The notes: generated from the letters alone by a model not told the origin. A DNA stretch of 64,000 nt from Elusimicrobiota bacterium (GCA_029008615.1 JAQXJI010000007.1:62001-126000), one strand, 5' to 3'. Counted from the first letter of the stretch, positions 28,645-37,275 are shown. Program-made: numbers and translations.

Positions 28645-29340
28645 ATGAAAAATAAGTATACGGCAGTATTATTATGCACAGTGTTTGCGCTTGCGGCTTC
28701 TTCCGCTTTTGCGCAGCAAGGGAAATGCCCTTTATGTGCAAAGGGCGCGATGGGCAAAGGCTTCATAGCCGAAGATTGTGCGGCGTTCTTCCCTAAAGCA
28801 TTAGGCGGACATATAGGTTCTTTTGAAGACAGAGCCGAAGCCTATATGGAAAACAATTCCTTTTGGGAAACCTGTATTCAGCCTTATTTGGATAAAGGCC
28901 AAAACGTTACCGTGAATTTTTTGACTTATACGGAAACCGAAGGCCCTACTGCCAGGGATGTGGCGCAAGCCGTAAGAGCGGCCAAAGACTTCAAAGACGA
29001 GTTTGACGATTACGTGGAAGACGTCCAGGAATATACCGGCGTTTACGAAAGGCCGGAAGCCTTTACATATTTACAGGTTCCTTCTTCCGTAAACACAAAT
29101 AAGCAGCTTATGAAAGAAGTCAAAAAGGCCAATAAGCATTATAAAGCCAAAAGCGATATGCCGAAGGTTATCGTCAGCGTTAAGTTTATGCAGGCTCCCA
29201 AACCTGAAGCAGCAGGTTTGATAAGAGTAACGGGCCCGTCTTCCAAAGCGAAAGCTTTGCCTGCTATCCCGGAAAAACCTATGGATAAAGATATGGCTCG
29301 CAAAGACATACCTCGTAAGGATATGCCCCGCAATAAATAA
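28645..29340 (+). CDS. Exported protein of unknown function with charged C-terminal repeats
   Basis: 231 residues. The signal peptide is MKNKYTAVLLCTVFALAASSAFA with a cleavage site at AFA-QQ. The mature protein has four cysteines near its front half (KCPLCAKG, EDC, ETC), a helical acidic middle (ARDVAQAVRAAKDFKDEFDDYVEDVQ), a strand-like segment (KVIVSVKFMQAPK), and an end of repeated KDM/KDI-R units. AGGGGG is a strong ribosome site. No family was recognised. It has its own terminator and seems to be a single-gene unit. Confidence 0.65.
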   Translation: MKNKYTAVLLCTVFALAASSAFAQQGKCPLCAKGAMGKGFIAEDCAAFFPKALGGHIGSFEDRAEAYMENNSFWETCIQPYLDKGQNVTVNFLTYTETEGPTARDVAQAVRAAKDFKDEFDDYVEDVQEYTGVYERPEAFTYLQVPSSVNTNKQLMKEVKKANKHYKAKSDMPKVIVSVKFMQAPKPEAAGLIRVTGPSSKAKALPAIPEKPMDKDMARKDIPRKDMPRNK

Positions 29341-29357
29341 AATTGACGGACTTAATT

Positions 29358-29386
29358 TAAACCCCGGTTTACGCCGGGGTTTTGTT
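29358..29386 (+). terminator. Terminator of the exported-protein gene
   Basis: AACCCCGG-TTTACG-CCGGGGTT followed by TTGTTTTATT, about 20 bases after the stop at 29340. Confidence 0.8.
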
Positions 29387-29457
29387 TTATTATAAAAACT
29401 GTTCGGCAGGAGCGGCTTGCTTCGGCATTAAAAAACGGTGGTATTTGTAATATAAAA

Positions 29458-29479
29458 ACCCCCTTTTGTAAGGGGGGTT
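29458..29479 (-). terminator. Terminator of the small tandem-repeat gene
   Basis: Minus strand AACCCCCC-TTACAA-AAGGGGGTT followed by TTTATATTA, 27 bases after the stop at 29506. 29387-29457 between the two terminators shows no evident feature. Confidence 0.75.
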
Positions 29480-29505
29480 AAATCATTGCGAAAAAGGCAG
29501 GCCTT

Positions 29506-29730
29506 TTATTTGGCGTTTACCATTTTTGCTCTGGAGATATCGCCTTTCTTATCTAAGAAATAAAGAAAGCCTTTCTCTTTTTTAATGCCGGCTTTGGCTA
29601 CTTTTTTGGCTTTGCCGCCTTTTTTGCCGCCGCGGGCCATTTGTACTCTTGAAACGTCGCCGTCTTTATCAATGTAATAAAGGAAGCCGTCTTCACGTTC
29701 TACACCAACTTTAAGAACTTTTTCTGCCAT
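29506..29730 (-). CDS. Small basic protein of two tandem GFLYxxDKxGDxSR repeats
   Basis: 74 residues built of two near-identical units: KVGVEREDGFLYYIDKDGD-VSRVQM and KAGIKKEKGFLYFLDKKGD-ISRAKM, joined by a Gly-Lys linker (GGKKGGKAKKVAK). Each unit looks like a beta hairpin, aromatic strand, DKxGD turn, second strand. The protein is strongly basic. AGGAGA lies seven bases before the ATG and the gene has its own terminator, so it is an independent and probably well expressed unit. A TTGCAT-N17-TAGACT promoter is possible upstream. I do not recognise a characterised family; a nucleic-acid or polyanion-binding role is only a guess. Confidence 0.75.
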   Translation of the reverse strand: MAEKVLKVGVEREDGFLYYIDKDGDVSRVQMARGGKKGGKAKKVAKAGIKKEKGFLYFLDKKGDISRAKMVNAK

Positions 29731-29857
29731 GGTAATTCTCCTGCTTGGAATAAGGCTTTGCAGCCGATATCACAAGTCTAATAAAAAAATTTAATATATG
29801 CAAGGGGTTTTTATGAGGAGGAAAAAGCTTTTTGCCGTCGGAGAACGGCCGCAGCTG

Positions 29858-32800
29858 CTATTTCATTTCGAAATCCCAGGCGTTTTGGCCGAAAGTCTCT
29901 TCTATAAAATTAACCAAAGAATTGTGTATTACTATTCTTGAGGAAGCTTTTATTAGGAATTTTTTCCCGTTTTCTTCAAAGTCCAAATAAACCATTGTAA
30001 GGCCTTGCGCCGCCTGCAGAAGGGCATTGAGTTTAAGCAAATCTTCTCTCTTGCAATCAGGCGGCAAATGAACTATAAAGCGGGCTGCCTTTCTGGAAAT
30101 TACGTTTAATATCGGTTCTACGTTGGAAACCATAATTTCCGGCTTGGCGGAAAGCTCGTCGCCGCGTATGTCGCCTGTTACTATCACCGCTTGGTTTATT
30201 TCCACTTTGCCGTTTATGGAAGCCCAAGCGCGGCTGAAAGCGTTTGCGGTTATTGATTGGGATTCGTCTTCAATGGTAAGCTGCGCCCAGTTGTCTTTAT
30301 TTTTTGTTTGACGTTTTTTAATTCTGGAAATTATGCCGGCCACTTCCACGGTGCCGATTGTAGGATTATCCTGCAAGGTGGAAATATCAGTTTTAAGGAT
30401 TTTCTTTATATGTCTTTTATATTTCGTTAAAGGGTGGCCTGAAAGATATAAACCCAATACTTCCCTTTCGTAATTTAAAAGTTCGGCTTTTGTAAGAGGC
30501 GGAACTTTTTTAAGTTCCGGTTTGGCCTGCATAGTTAAGTCTACCATACCGTCCCCGAATAAAGTCGTCGCGGCGGTTTCCTTTTCCTGTTTGATTTTTA
30601 TGGAATGGGTTACAACCGGGTCAATATCGCTTAAAAGCTGCGCTCTTACGGCAAGAGGATCGCCTTCGTATAAGGAATCAAAAGCCCCGGCCATTGCGAA
30701 AGATTCCAAAAACTTTCTGTTGGCGAAATAAAGATTAATCCTTATGCAGAAATCGTATAAGTCTTTATACGGGCCGTTTTCTTCCCTTTCCTTTACTATA
30801 TTTTTGCAGCCTTCTTCGCCTACGTTTTTTATTGCTGTCAGGCCGAAGCGTATCGCTTCTTTGCCGTTTGGCAGTTTTTCCACGCTGAAATAAGGTTTTG
30901 AGTGTTGTACGTCAGGCGGAAGAATTTCAAAACCCATTTTGCGGGCTTCCTCAAGATAAGTTACGATTTTGTTTTCTTTGTCGGAAGAACCTATGGCGTT
31001 GTGGCCGATTTCGTTGGTCAGAGAAGCGCACATAAATTCTATCGGATAATTGGCTTTTAAATAAGCCGTCTGATAGGAAACCAAAGCGTAAGCCACGGAG
31101 TGCGATTTGTTAAAACCGTATTCGGCGAATTTGGCCATTTGGTCAAAAACCTTATTTGAAAGCTTTGCCGGTACATTGTTTTTTTCGGCCCCGGATATAA
31201 ATTTGGCGCGGAACTTTTCCATTATGTCTATTTTCTTTTTACCCATAGCTTTGCGCAGAGTATCGGCTTCGCCGGGGGTAAACCCGCTTAGGGCTTTTGA
31301 AACTTCCATAATTTGTTCTTGGTAAATCATTGTGCCGTAAGTTTCGGCCAAAATCGGTTCCATAAGTTTATGATCCACCGTAATTTTTTCCGTGCCGTTT
31401 TTACGCTTGACGAAGCTGTCAAGCATACCGCTTTGCATAGGGCCCGGCCTGTAAAGCGCCACCAAGGCCGAAATATCGCTGAAAACGCTGGGTTTTAAGC
31501 GTTTTACCAAGTCCTTCATACCGCCGCTTTCCAGCTGGAACACGCAAGTGGTGTGTGCCGCTTGCAGAAGGTCGTAAGTTTTTTTGTCGTCTAAAGGGAT
31601 ATTGTCAATGTCAAGGTCTATCCCGTGCAGCTCTTTAATCATCTTTATGGTATTGTCAATGACGGTCAGCGTTTTAAGGCCCAAAAAGTCGATTTTCAAA
31701 AGGCCCATATCGGAAACGGTGTTGCCTTCGTATTGAGTGGTGATAATGCCTTTGGATCCTATTGAAAGCGGCGTATATTTTGTTACTTCCTCTTTTGTTA
31801 CCAAAAGCCCCGCCGCGTGAACGCCGGTATGGCGTTTAAGGCCTTCAATCTTCATCGCGTATTCAAAAAGCTGTTTTACTTTGGGGTTCGATTCCATTTC
31901 CTTGCGGATTTCGGGCACTTGTTCTATGGCGCTGTGTATGGTGGCTTTTAAATCGTCGGGAATATATTTGGCCAAACGGTTGGTATCTGTTACGCTGAAA
32001 CCCAAAACGCGGGCCGTATCTTTAAGGGCCAGTTTCGCTTTCATCGTCCCGAAAGTGATGATTTTGGCCACGTTTTTATTGCCGTACTTTTGGCGCATAT
32101 ATTCTATTACTTTTTCGCGCCCCGCGTCGGAAAAATCGATATCCAAGTCCGGCATACTTACGCGGTCCGGGTTTAAGAAACGCTCAAAAAGCAATTTGTT
32201 TTTTAAAGGATCAAGTTTTGTAATATCCATACTGTACGCCACGATTGACCCCGCGCCGGAACCCCTGCCCGGGCCTACGGGGATATCGTGGTTTCTTGCG
32301 TATCCGATAAAATCCGCCACGATTAGAAAATAGACGGAAAACCCCATAGAAGATATTACGGAAAGTTCATAATCCAACCTTTGGGCATATGCCGGCGGAA
32401 TTACGTCCGATCTCAACTTCTTCTTTAAACCCTCAATACATTTATATTTTAAATAATCCGTATGCGAAGCGAATTCCGGCGGGATTTCAAAATTGGGCAT
32501 TACGAAGCCTTCTTTTTTCATTTCCAAGTTGCATTTTTCCGCCACTTCCAAAGTGTTTTTGATAGATTCGGGCGCAAAATCAAAAAGTTTTGCCATTTCG
32601 TCGCCGCTTTTAAAATACAGTTCGTGCGTGGTCATTTTAAGGCGGTTGGGGTCGTCCAAAGTTTTGCCCATAGCTATGCACATATGGATGTCGTGCGCTT
32701 GCCAGTCTTCGCGTTTCTCATAGTGGCAGTCATTGGTTGCGACCAACGGTATTCCCGTTTTTTTGGAAACTTCCAAAAGCACTTTAAGCGCGGCTTGTTC

Positions 32801-33358
32801 TTCCGGGATGCCGTGATCCATAATTTCTATATAATAATTGCCTTTGCCGAGCATCTCTTCGTACTTTAAGGCCAGCTTTATCGCTTCTTCTTCGCCTTTT
32901 GTGATGGCGGTTTGGGCGAGTTCCCCTTTAATGCAGCCGGAAAGCACTATAAGCCCTGCTTTGTGTTTGGAAAGCAATTCAAAATCTATCCTGGGATGAT
33001 AATAAAATCCGTCGACCCACGCGTCGGAATTTAATTGCATTAAATTGTGGTAGCCTTCCAAATCTTTGCTTAAAAGAGTTAAGTGATTGTAAGCGGATTT
33101 TGTTTTGTCTATGACGTTATACTGAAACGGCGTAGTGTAAAATTCGCAGCCGACTATCGGCTTTACGCCCACTTCGCGCGTGTTTTTGTAAAATTCCATC
33201 GCGCCGTACATATTGCCGTGGTCGGTCATTGCCATAGCCTTTATTTTTTGTTCGGCCAGTCCTTTTAAGAACGCGGAAGGGCCCTTGCCGGCTATGCGTA
33301 TCATACCGTCCAGCAAGGAATATTCCGTATGATTGTGAAGATGTACAAATTCCGTCAT
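29858..33358 (-). CDS. dnaE: DNA polymerase III alpha subunit
   Basis: 1166 residues, DnaE1-type length. The N-terminal PHP domain keeps metal ligands (HLHNHTEYSLLDG, MTDHGNMYG). The catalytic palm is marked by VGPGRGSGAGSIVAY and PDLDIDFSDAGREKVIEY near residue 400. The fingers, a tandem helix-hairpin-helix (GLTAIKNVGEEG near 830), an OB domain (about 985-1060, VEVAGIISRIKKRQTK) and a C-terminal tau-binding region follow. It is the main replicative polymerase. No clear Shine-Dalgarno precedes the ATG. It stands alone on the minus strand, divergent from the Nudix gene. The 3' flank (29731-29857) holds no evident terminator. Confidence 0.98.
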   Translation of the reverse strand: MTEFVHLHNHTEYSLLDGMIRIAGKGPSAFLKGLAEQKIKAMAMTDHGNMYGAMEFYKNTREVGVKPIVGCEFYTTPFQYNVIDKTKSAYNHLTLLSKDLEGYHNLMQLNSDAWVDGFYYHPRIDFELLSKHKAGLIVLSGCIKGELAQTAITKGEEEAIKLALKYEEMLGKGNYYIEIMDHGIPEEQAALKVLLEVSKKTGIPLVATNDCHYEKREDWQAHDIHMCIAMGKTLDDPNRLKMTTHELYFKSGDEMAKLFDFAPESIKNTLEVAEKCNLEMKKEGFVMPNFEIPPEFASHTDYLKYKCIEGLKKKLRSDVIPPAYAQRLDYELSVISSMGFSVYFLIVADFIGYARNHDIPVGPGRGSGAGSIVAYSMDITKLDPLKNKLLFERFLNPDRVSMPDLDIDFSDAGREKVIEYMRQKYGNKNVAKIITFGTMKAKLALKDTARVLGFSVTDTNRLAKYIPDDLKATIHSAIEQVPEIRKEMESNPKVKQLFEYAMKIEGLKRHTGVHAAGLLVTKEEVTKYTPLSIGSKGIITTQYEGNTVSDMGLLKIDFLGLKTLTVIDNTIKMIKELHGIDLDIDNIPLDDKKTYDLLQAAHTTCVFQLESGGMKDLVKRLKPSVFSDISALVALYRPGPMQSGMLDSFVKRKNGTEKITVDHKLMEPILAETYGTMIYQEQIMEVSKALSGFTPGEADTLRKAMGKKKIDIMEKFRAKFISGAEKNNVPAKLSNKVFDQMAKFAEYGFNKSHSVAYALVSYQTAYLKANYPIEFMCASLTNEIGHNAIGSSDKENKIVTYLEEARKMGFEILPPDVQHSKPYFSVEKLPNGKEAIRFGLTAIKNVGEEGCKNIVKEREENGPYKDLYDFCIRINLYFANRKFLESFAMAGAFDSLYEGDPLAVRAQLLSDIDPVVTHSIKIKQEKETAATTLFGDGMVDLTMQAKPELKKVPPLTKAELLNYEREVLGLYLSGHPLTKYKRHIKKILKTDISTLQDNPTIGTVEVAGIISRIKKRQTKNKDNWAQLTIEDESQSITANAFSRAWASINGKVEINQAVIVTGDIRGDELSAKPEIMVSNVEPILNVISRKAARFIVHLPPDCKREDLLKLNALLQAAQGLTMVYLDFEENGKKFLIKASSRIVIHNSLVNFIEETFGQNAWDFEMK

Positions 33359-33413
33359 TTTATTTTGCCGCTTAAAAAGCTAATATAAAATCAAGTTGAG
33401 TTTTGGAGGCTCT

Positions 33414-33953
33414 ATGACACATTATAGTAAATTAGTAGAAAAGAAAATTAAAAGCGAAAAGATTTACAGGGGTGTTACAGGTTTTAACCGCGATACGGTA
33501 AAGTTGGTAAACGGGAAGACGGCTTTCAGGGAATATATGCTGCACCCGGGCGCAAGCGCAGTTTTGGCTTTTGTCGACGGTAAAGTTTTGTTTGTGGAGC
33601 AGTTTCGTTATCCCGTAAACAAAGTTACGTTGGAACTGCCGGCCGGCAAAATGAAGAAAGGGCAAAGCCCTTTGGCCTGCGCCAAAGCGGAGTTGGAAGA
33701 GGAAACCGGATATAAAGCCGGCAAAATAAAAAAACTTTTAAGTTTTAACACTTCGGTGGCTTTTTCCGATGAAGTCCTGCACATTTATTTGGCCGAGGGC
33801 TTAAAACCGGGCAAAATGCACTTGGACGAAGACGAGTTTGTAAACGTAAAACTCATAGATTTCGAAAAGGCCCTTAAAATGGTGCAAAGCGGAAAGATAA
33901 CAGATTCCAAAACCGTTATCGCGCTTTTATACTACAAAGCCTTTTGTTTATAG
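33414..33953 (+). CDS. Nudix hydrolase, ADP-ribose pyrophosphatase-like (start moved)
   Basis: 179 residues from the ATG at 33414, which has GGAGG seven bases upstream; the track start is a TTG six codons earlier. The layout matches NudF: VEQFRYPVNKVTLELPAG, then the Nudix box region GKMKKGQSPLACAKAELEEETGY. Two box positions deviate: the first Glu is Gln (GQ for GE) and the Arg before the catalytic Glu is Ala (AE for RE), while the metal-binding ELEEE is intact. Substrate is probably ADP-ribose or a similar nucleoside diphosphate sugar. It stands alone. Confidence 0.85.
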   Translation: MTHYSKLVEKKIKSEKIYRGVTGFNRDTVKLVNGKTAFREYMLHPGASAVLAFVDGKVLFVEQFRYPVNKVTLELPAGKMKKGQSPLACAKAELEEETGYKAGKIKKLLSFNTSVAFSDEVLHIYLAEGLKPGKMHLDEDEFVNVKLIDFEKALKMVQSGKITDSKTVIALLYYKAFCL

Positions 33954-34050
33954 GTGTAATAATGCTAAGCGGTGCAAAATGGTTTTAAAATTGCATCTTT
34001 ACGGTTTTTTAATATTTTAAAGAGGGGCAAAATTTTATAAAATCACTCTA

Positions 34051-34923
34051 ATGGAAACGATATTGGAAGGAAAAACTTTGGCTACCGCTATAAGGGAGAA
34101 ACTGCCGGCCAGAGCGCGGGAAATTGCCTCCGCGTTGGGCCGCGCCCCGCGGCTTGTGGGTATTTCTTGGCAAGGAGATTATGCCGGGCATTTATATTTA
34201 AACAAAGAGGCCGCCGCCGCGCGCAAAGCCGGAATAAGGGCCGATATCGTTTTGGTGGACGAAAACACTTCCGAGAAAGACTTTAAAACTTTACTTTCGA
34301 AAATTTATGAGGATTCTTCCATAGACGCGCTTTTGATACCGCGCCCGCTGCCGCCCGCTCTTAACGGGTTGGATATTTCCGTATTAATTAGCCCAAAGCA
34401 GGATATAGACGGGGCCGGGCTCATAAGTATGGGCCGTTTGTTTATGTGCAAAACCTGGGCGGATGTGGAAGCGCTGAACACTTTTGTACCGTGCTGCCCT
34501 TTGGCCGTAATGCGCCTGTTGGAATATCACGGCGTCAATTTGAGCGGAGCGAAGACGGCGGTTATCGGCCGCAGCAATACGGTAGGCGGGCCTTTGGCTA
34601 AAATGCTTATGTGCAAAGACGCCACCGTAACCGTATGCCATACGAAAACCGCGGATTTAAAGGATGTTATTTATAATCAGGATATCGTCATCAGCGCGGC
34701 GGGGCGGGCAAGATTTATTAAAAAAGATATGATAAAAAAAGGTACAATACTGATAGATGTCGGAACCAATCAGGATGAAGCCGGCGTCTTTTGCGGAGAT
34801 GTTGATTTTGACAATATTAAACAAAGCTGCGTCGTTTCCCCGGTGCCGGGCGGAGTAGGGCCTGTAACGGTGGCTTGCCTGCTGGAGAATATTCTAAGCG
34901 CGGCTGAGAGGAAATTAAAATGA
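34051..34923 (+). CDS. folD: FolD-like methylene-THF dehydrogenase/cyclohydrolase, atypical active site
   Basis: 290 residues, full FolD length with both domains. The NADP domain is intact (AVIGRSNTVGGPLAKML, ISAAGRARFI, VSPVPGGVGPVTVACLLENIL) and DIDG keeps the folate-site Asp. However YVASK, which holds catalytic Lys56 in E. coli, reads YLNKE, putting Glu at the Lys position, and VQLPLP reads IPRPLP, losing Gln98. FolD normally interconverts methylene-, methenyl- and formyl-tetrahydrofolate. Activity, especially cyclohydrolase, is therefore uncertain. A TATAAA lies nine bases before the ATG with no Shine-Dalgarno. The stop overlaps a lipoprotein gene by ATGA. Confidence 0.82.
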   Translation: METILEGKTLATAIREKLPARAREIASALGRAPRLVGISWQGDYAGHLYLNKEAAAARKAGIRADIVLVDENTSEKDFKTLLSKIYEDSSIDALLIPRPLPPALNGLDISVLISPKQDIDGAGLISMGRLFMCKTWADVEALNTFVPCCPLAVMRLLEYHGVNLSGAKTAVIGRSNTVGGPLAKMLMCKDATVTVCHTKTADLKDVIYNQDIVISAAGRARFIKKDMIKKGTILIDVGTNQDEAGVFCGDVDFDNIKQSCVVSPVPGGVGPVTVACLLENILSAAERKLK

Positions 34924-35387
34924 AAAAACTTTTATTTTTTGCTATTATCCCCGCTTTTATTGCCGGCTGTTACGGCGGCGGGTCTTCTTCCGGCAATCTT
35001 AAAGGGAAGACTTTTAACGAACAGATAGCCGAACTTGAAAAAGAGCCCCTACCGGAAGAGTATAACCCTTCCGATATTCCCACGGCTTTGCAGAACGAAG
35101 TCGACAGAGCTATGGAGGTATCCGCAGAAGCGCAAAAAGAACGCCGCGGCGTCGCGCCTTTGGTGGAATCAAACTATATCTTTAGAGTAATGCCCGATAA
35201 AGGCACTTACAGTTTTGACGAATACAATCAAGTTTGGACCGATGAACCCAAAGCTGCCGATTACAAAAATACAAAAAGACTTTGGAAAAAACCCAGAGCT
35301 TTCAAACCTGAAGAAGTTGACCAAGGTAATTCCTCTTCTGGTGCAGAATCAAGCGGCGATGAGGCCCTTTACGAAAGCGAGTGGTAA
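34920..35387 (+). CDS. Small lipoprotein of unknown function
   Basis: 155 residues. The signal MKKLLFFAIIPAFIAGC has a lipobox (FIAGC, Cys 17) followed by a Gly/Ser-rich linker (YGGGSSSGN). The rest is acidic and polar (EQIAELEKEPLPEEYNPSDIP, FRVMPDKGTYSFDEYNQVW) and ends in a Ser/Glu-rich tail. No domain was recognised. It is coupled to folD by a four-base overlap; a functional link is not obvious. Confidence 0.65.
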   Translation: MKKLLFFAIIPAFIAGCYGGGSSSGNLKGKTFNEQIAELEKEPLPEEYNPSDIPTALQNEVDRAMEVSAEAQKERRGVAPLVESNYIFRVMPDKGTYSFDEYNQVWTDEPKAADYKNTKRLWKKPRAFKPEEVDQGNSSSGAESSGDEALYESEW

Positions 35388-35403
35388 ATTATCTTTTGAA
35401 TTT

Positions 35404-35434
35404 AAAACCCCCGGTCTTAAAACCGGGGGTTTTC
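35404..35434 (+). terminator. Bidirectional terminator
   Basis: AAAACCCCCGGT-CTTAAA-ACCGGGGGTTTT with A and T runs on both sides, between the convergent lipoprotein and GDPD genes. Confidence 0.85.
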
Positions 35435-35450
35435 ATTATAAAGGGTATTT

Positions 35451-36113
35451 TTATAAAGCTTGTTTTGAAATCAAATCGGGGAAATCGCTGAATATCCCGT
35501 CCGCGCCCATAGCTTCAAGTTCGCGGGCTCTGCTTAAATCGTTGACGGTATAAACAAAAGTTTTTAAGTTGTTTTCTTTGCAGATTTTTATAATATCGGC
35601 ATTGATTCTCTTTTCGCTTATATTGACGCTGTAAGCGTTTAGGCTTAAAGCTTGTTTAACATCAAAATTCCTCGTCAATACGCCGATTTTTATTGTAATG
35701 TCCAAAGCGCGGACGCGTTTTAAAGTTTCAAAATCAAAAGAGGACAAAAGCAGATGTTCTTTATTAACGGTTTTGGCGGAGTTTAAAAAGTCAAAAAGTT
35801 GTTTTTCTATGCCCGGGTAAAGATTATCGTCGTTTTTAATTTCAAGATTGATTTTTACGGAAAAATTCCGTGCGGCGAAAAAAAGCTCTTCTATTGAAGG
35901 TACATCATATTTTTTTAGTTGGGAAAAGGGCAAATCTTTTATTTTTCGACCGTCCGGCAGGGCATAATCGTGATAAAGAACCAAAACGCCGTCTTGGGAG
36001 CGCTGCACATCCGTTTCCATATATTGTGCGGACATATTAAAAGCTTCTTTAAAAGCTTTTAATGTATTTTCTTTAAAATATGCGCTTGCGCCGCGGTGTG
36101 CTATAACTATCAT
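35451..36113 (-). CDS. Glycerophosphodiester phosphodiesterase family protein
   Basis: 220 residues, the short cytosolic (UgpQ-like) form without signal peptide. The TIM-barrel catalytic motifs are IAHRGASAYFKENTLKAF (catalytic His and Arg), YMETDVQRSQDGVLVLYHD (metal Glu, Asp and second catalytic His), and NLEIK. It hydrolyses glycerophosphodiesters from phospholipid turnover to glycerol-3-phosphate and an alcohol. Its start overlaps the PHP gene stop by four bases; the operon is nfu-PHP-GDPD. Confidence 0.93.
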   Translation of the reverse strand: MIVIAHRGASAYFKENTLKAFKEAFNMSAQYMETDVQRSQDGVLVLYHDYALPDGRKIKDLPFSQLKKYDVPSIEELFFAARNFSVKINLEIKNDDNLYPGIEKQLFDFLNSAKTVNKEHLLLSSFDFETLKRVRALDITIKIGVLTRNFDVKQALSLNAYSVNISEKRINADIIKICKENNLKTFVYTVNDLSRARELEAMGADGIFSDFPDLISKQAL

Positions 36114-36922
36114 AATCCGAAAGCTTTTTTAAGATTATCAAAAGTCTCCTGCGGTATATCAAAACCCGGTGTTGAACAACGCCCGCTTTTTGTACCGTGG
36201 AAGTCAGACCCCGCGCTTATCAAAAGATTATACTTCGCGGCTATCGTGAATAAATCCTGCCTGGTTTGAAATGAATGCGCCGGATAATAAATTTCTATGC
36301 CGCTCAGCCCCGCATTTGTCCAAGCCGGAAAGTTCCAATGATCCTTTACTATGCCGGGGTGAGCTATAAAGGCGAGTCCGCCGGCCTGACGAATTATTTT
36401 GATGGTTTCTTCTACCGAAGCTCCTCTGGGAGCGGCGTAACCGGGTTTGCCTTGTACAAGGTATTTCCTGAAAGCTTCCTGCCGCGTCGGTACCAACTTT
36501 TTGTTTTTTAAAGCGTCGGCCACGTGAGCGCGGGAAGCCACGGTTTTTACCAAGCAGAAAACGTCTTGCTCTTCAATATCAACCCCGGCGTCGCGCAGCT
36601 GTTTTATAATGCCTTTTACTCTTTCGTTTCGTTGGCTTCGGTTAAATTCCAAAAATTCCTGTAAAACTTTGTTTTCAGGGTCTACGTTAAAACCCAAAAA
36701 GTGCAGATGATCGTGTTCTTTTGTGCTTATTTCCACGCCGTTTACATAAAGAATGCCCGCTTCTTTAGCTTTTTGTGAGGCTTCTTTATTTGCGGAAAGA
36801 GTATCGTGGTCGGTTACGGACATCAATCTTACGCCGGCCTTTTTATAGTAATAAACGACTTCAGACGGGCTGTTAGTCCCGTCCGAATGTCTTGTATGGG
36901 CGTGAAGATCTGCAATCGGCAT
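36110..36922 (-). CDS. PHP-domain phosphoesterase (RNase AM/TrpH-like)
   Basis: 270 residues. The PHP motifs are DLHAHTRHSDGT, VTDHDTLSA, and the C-terminal FIAHPG and GSDFHGTKSG that supply the trinuclear metal site. Length and order match the YciV/TrpH group, whose members include 3',5'-nucleotide bisphosphate phosphatase and an RNA 5' exonuclease (RNase AM). No polymerase domain is attached. It overlaps nfu by one base (TAATG) and the GDPD gene by four. Despite the TrpH name there is no tie here to tryptophan synthesis. Confidence 0.85.
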   Translation of the reverse strand: MPIADLHAHTRHSDGTNSPSEVVYYYKKAGVRLMSVTDHDTLSANKEASQKAKEAGILYVNGVEISTKEHDHLHFLGFNVDPENKVLQEFLEFNRSQRNERVKGIIKQLRDAGVDIEEQDVFCLVKTVASRAHVADALKNKKLVPTRQEAFRKYLVQGKPGYAAPRGASVEETIKIIRQAGGLAFIAHPGIVKDHWNFPAWTNAGLSGIEIYYPAHSFQTRQDLFTIAAKYNLLISAGSDFHGTKSGRCSTPGFDIPQETFDNLKKAFGL

Positions 36923-37146
36923 TAGATTTTTTCTACGGAAGTTATCTGAGGTATGGCTTCCTTTAAATATCTTTCAATGCCGTTTTTAAGCGTCATCGTA
37001 GCCATCGGGCAGGAACCGCAGGCGCCTTTAAGTTTTACGCTTACGACGCCGGTGCTTTCGTTAAAATCCACAAATTCGACGTCGCCTCCGTCGGCCTGTA
37101 AGGCAGGGCGTACTTTTTGCAATAAAGCGATAATTTGTTCTCTCAT
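36922..37146 (-). CDS. Nfu-type iron-sulfur carrier (NifU C-terminal domain)
   Basis: 74 residues, one Nfu domain. LQADGGDVEFVDF and the cluster-binding CGSCPMATMTLKNGIERYL place the CxxC that holds a bridging [4Fe-4S] between monomers. It delivers clusters to target enzymes. GGGAG precedes the ATG. A full three-domain NifU with the same C-terminal domain is encoded 1.3 kb away, so the genome has at least two Nfu modules. Confidence 0.92.
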   Translation of the reverse strand: MREQIIALLQKVRPALQADGGDVEFVDFNESTGVVSVKLKGACGSCPMATMTLKNGIERYLKEAIPQITSVEKI

Positions 37147-37247
37147 AAAAATCTCCCAAATATATTATTTAATTAATAATATCATTTTTATATAATAAAT
37201 ATGAAGCCTGCCCGCGTCAAACCTGCAAATTAAGGCCCGCGGAATTG

Positions 37248-37275
37248 TTGATAAGTCAAAAAAATATGATATACT
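37248..37275 (+). promoter_or_regulatory. Promoter of the SH3b protein gene
   Basis: TTGATA, 16 bases, TATACT preceded by TGA (extended -10). The expected RNA start is about 40 bases before the ATG at 37321. Confidence 0.6.

Noticed and set aside
37201-37233. Ten-codon ORF (MKPARVKPAN) four bases after a TATAAT, upstream of the SH3b gene
   Set aside because: Considered as another leader peptide, but it has no codon bias toward one amino acid, no clear hairpin, and a separate promoter lies downstream of it.
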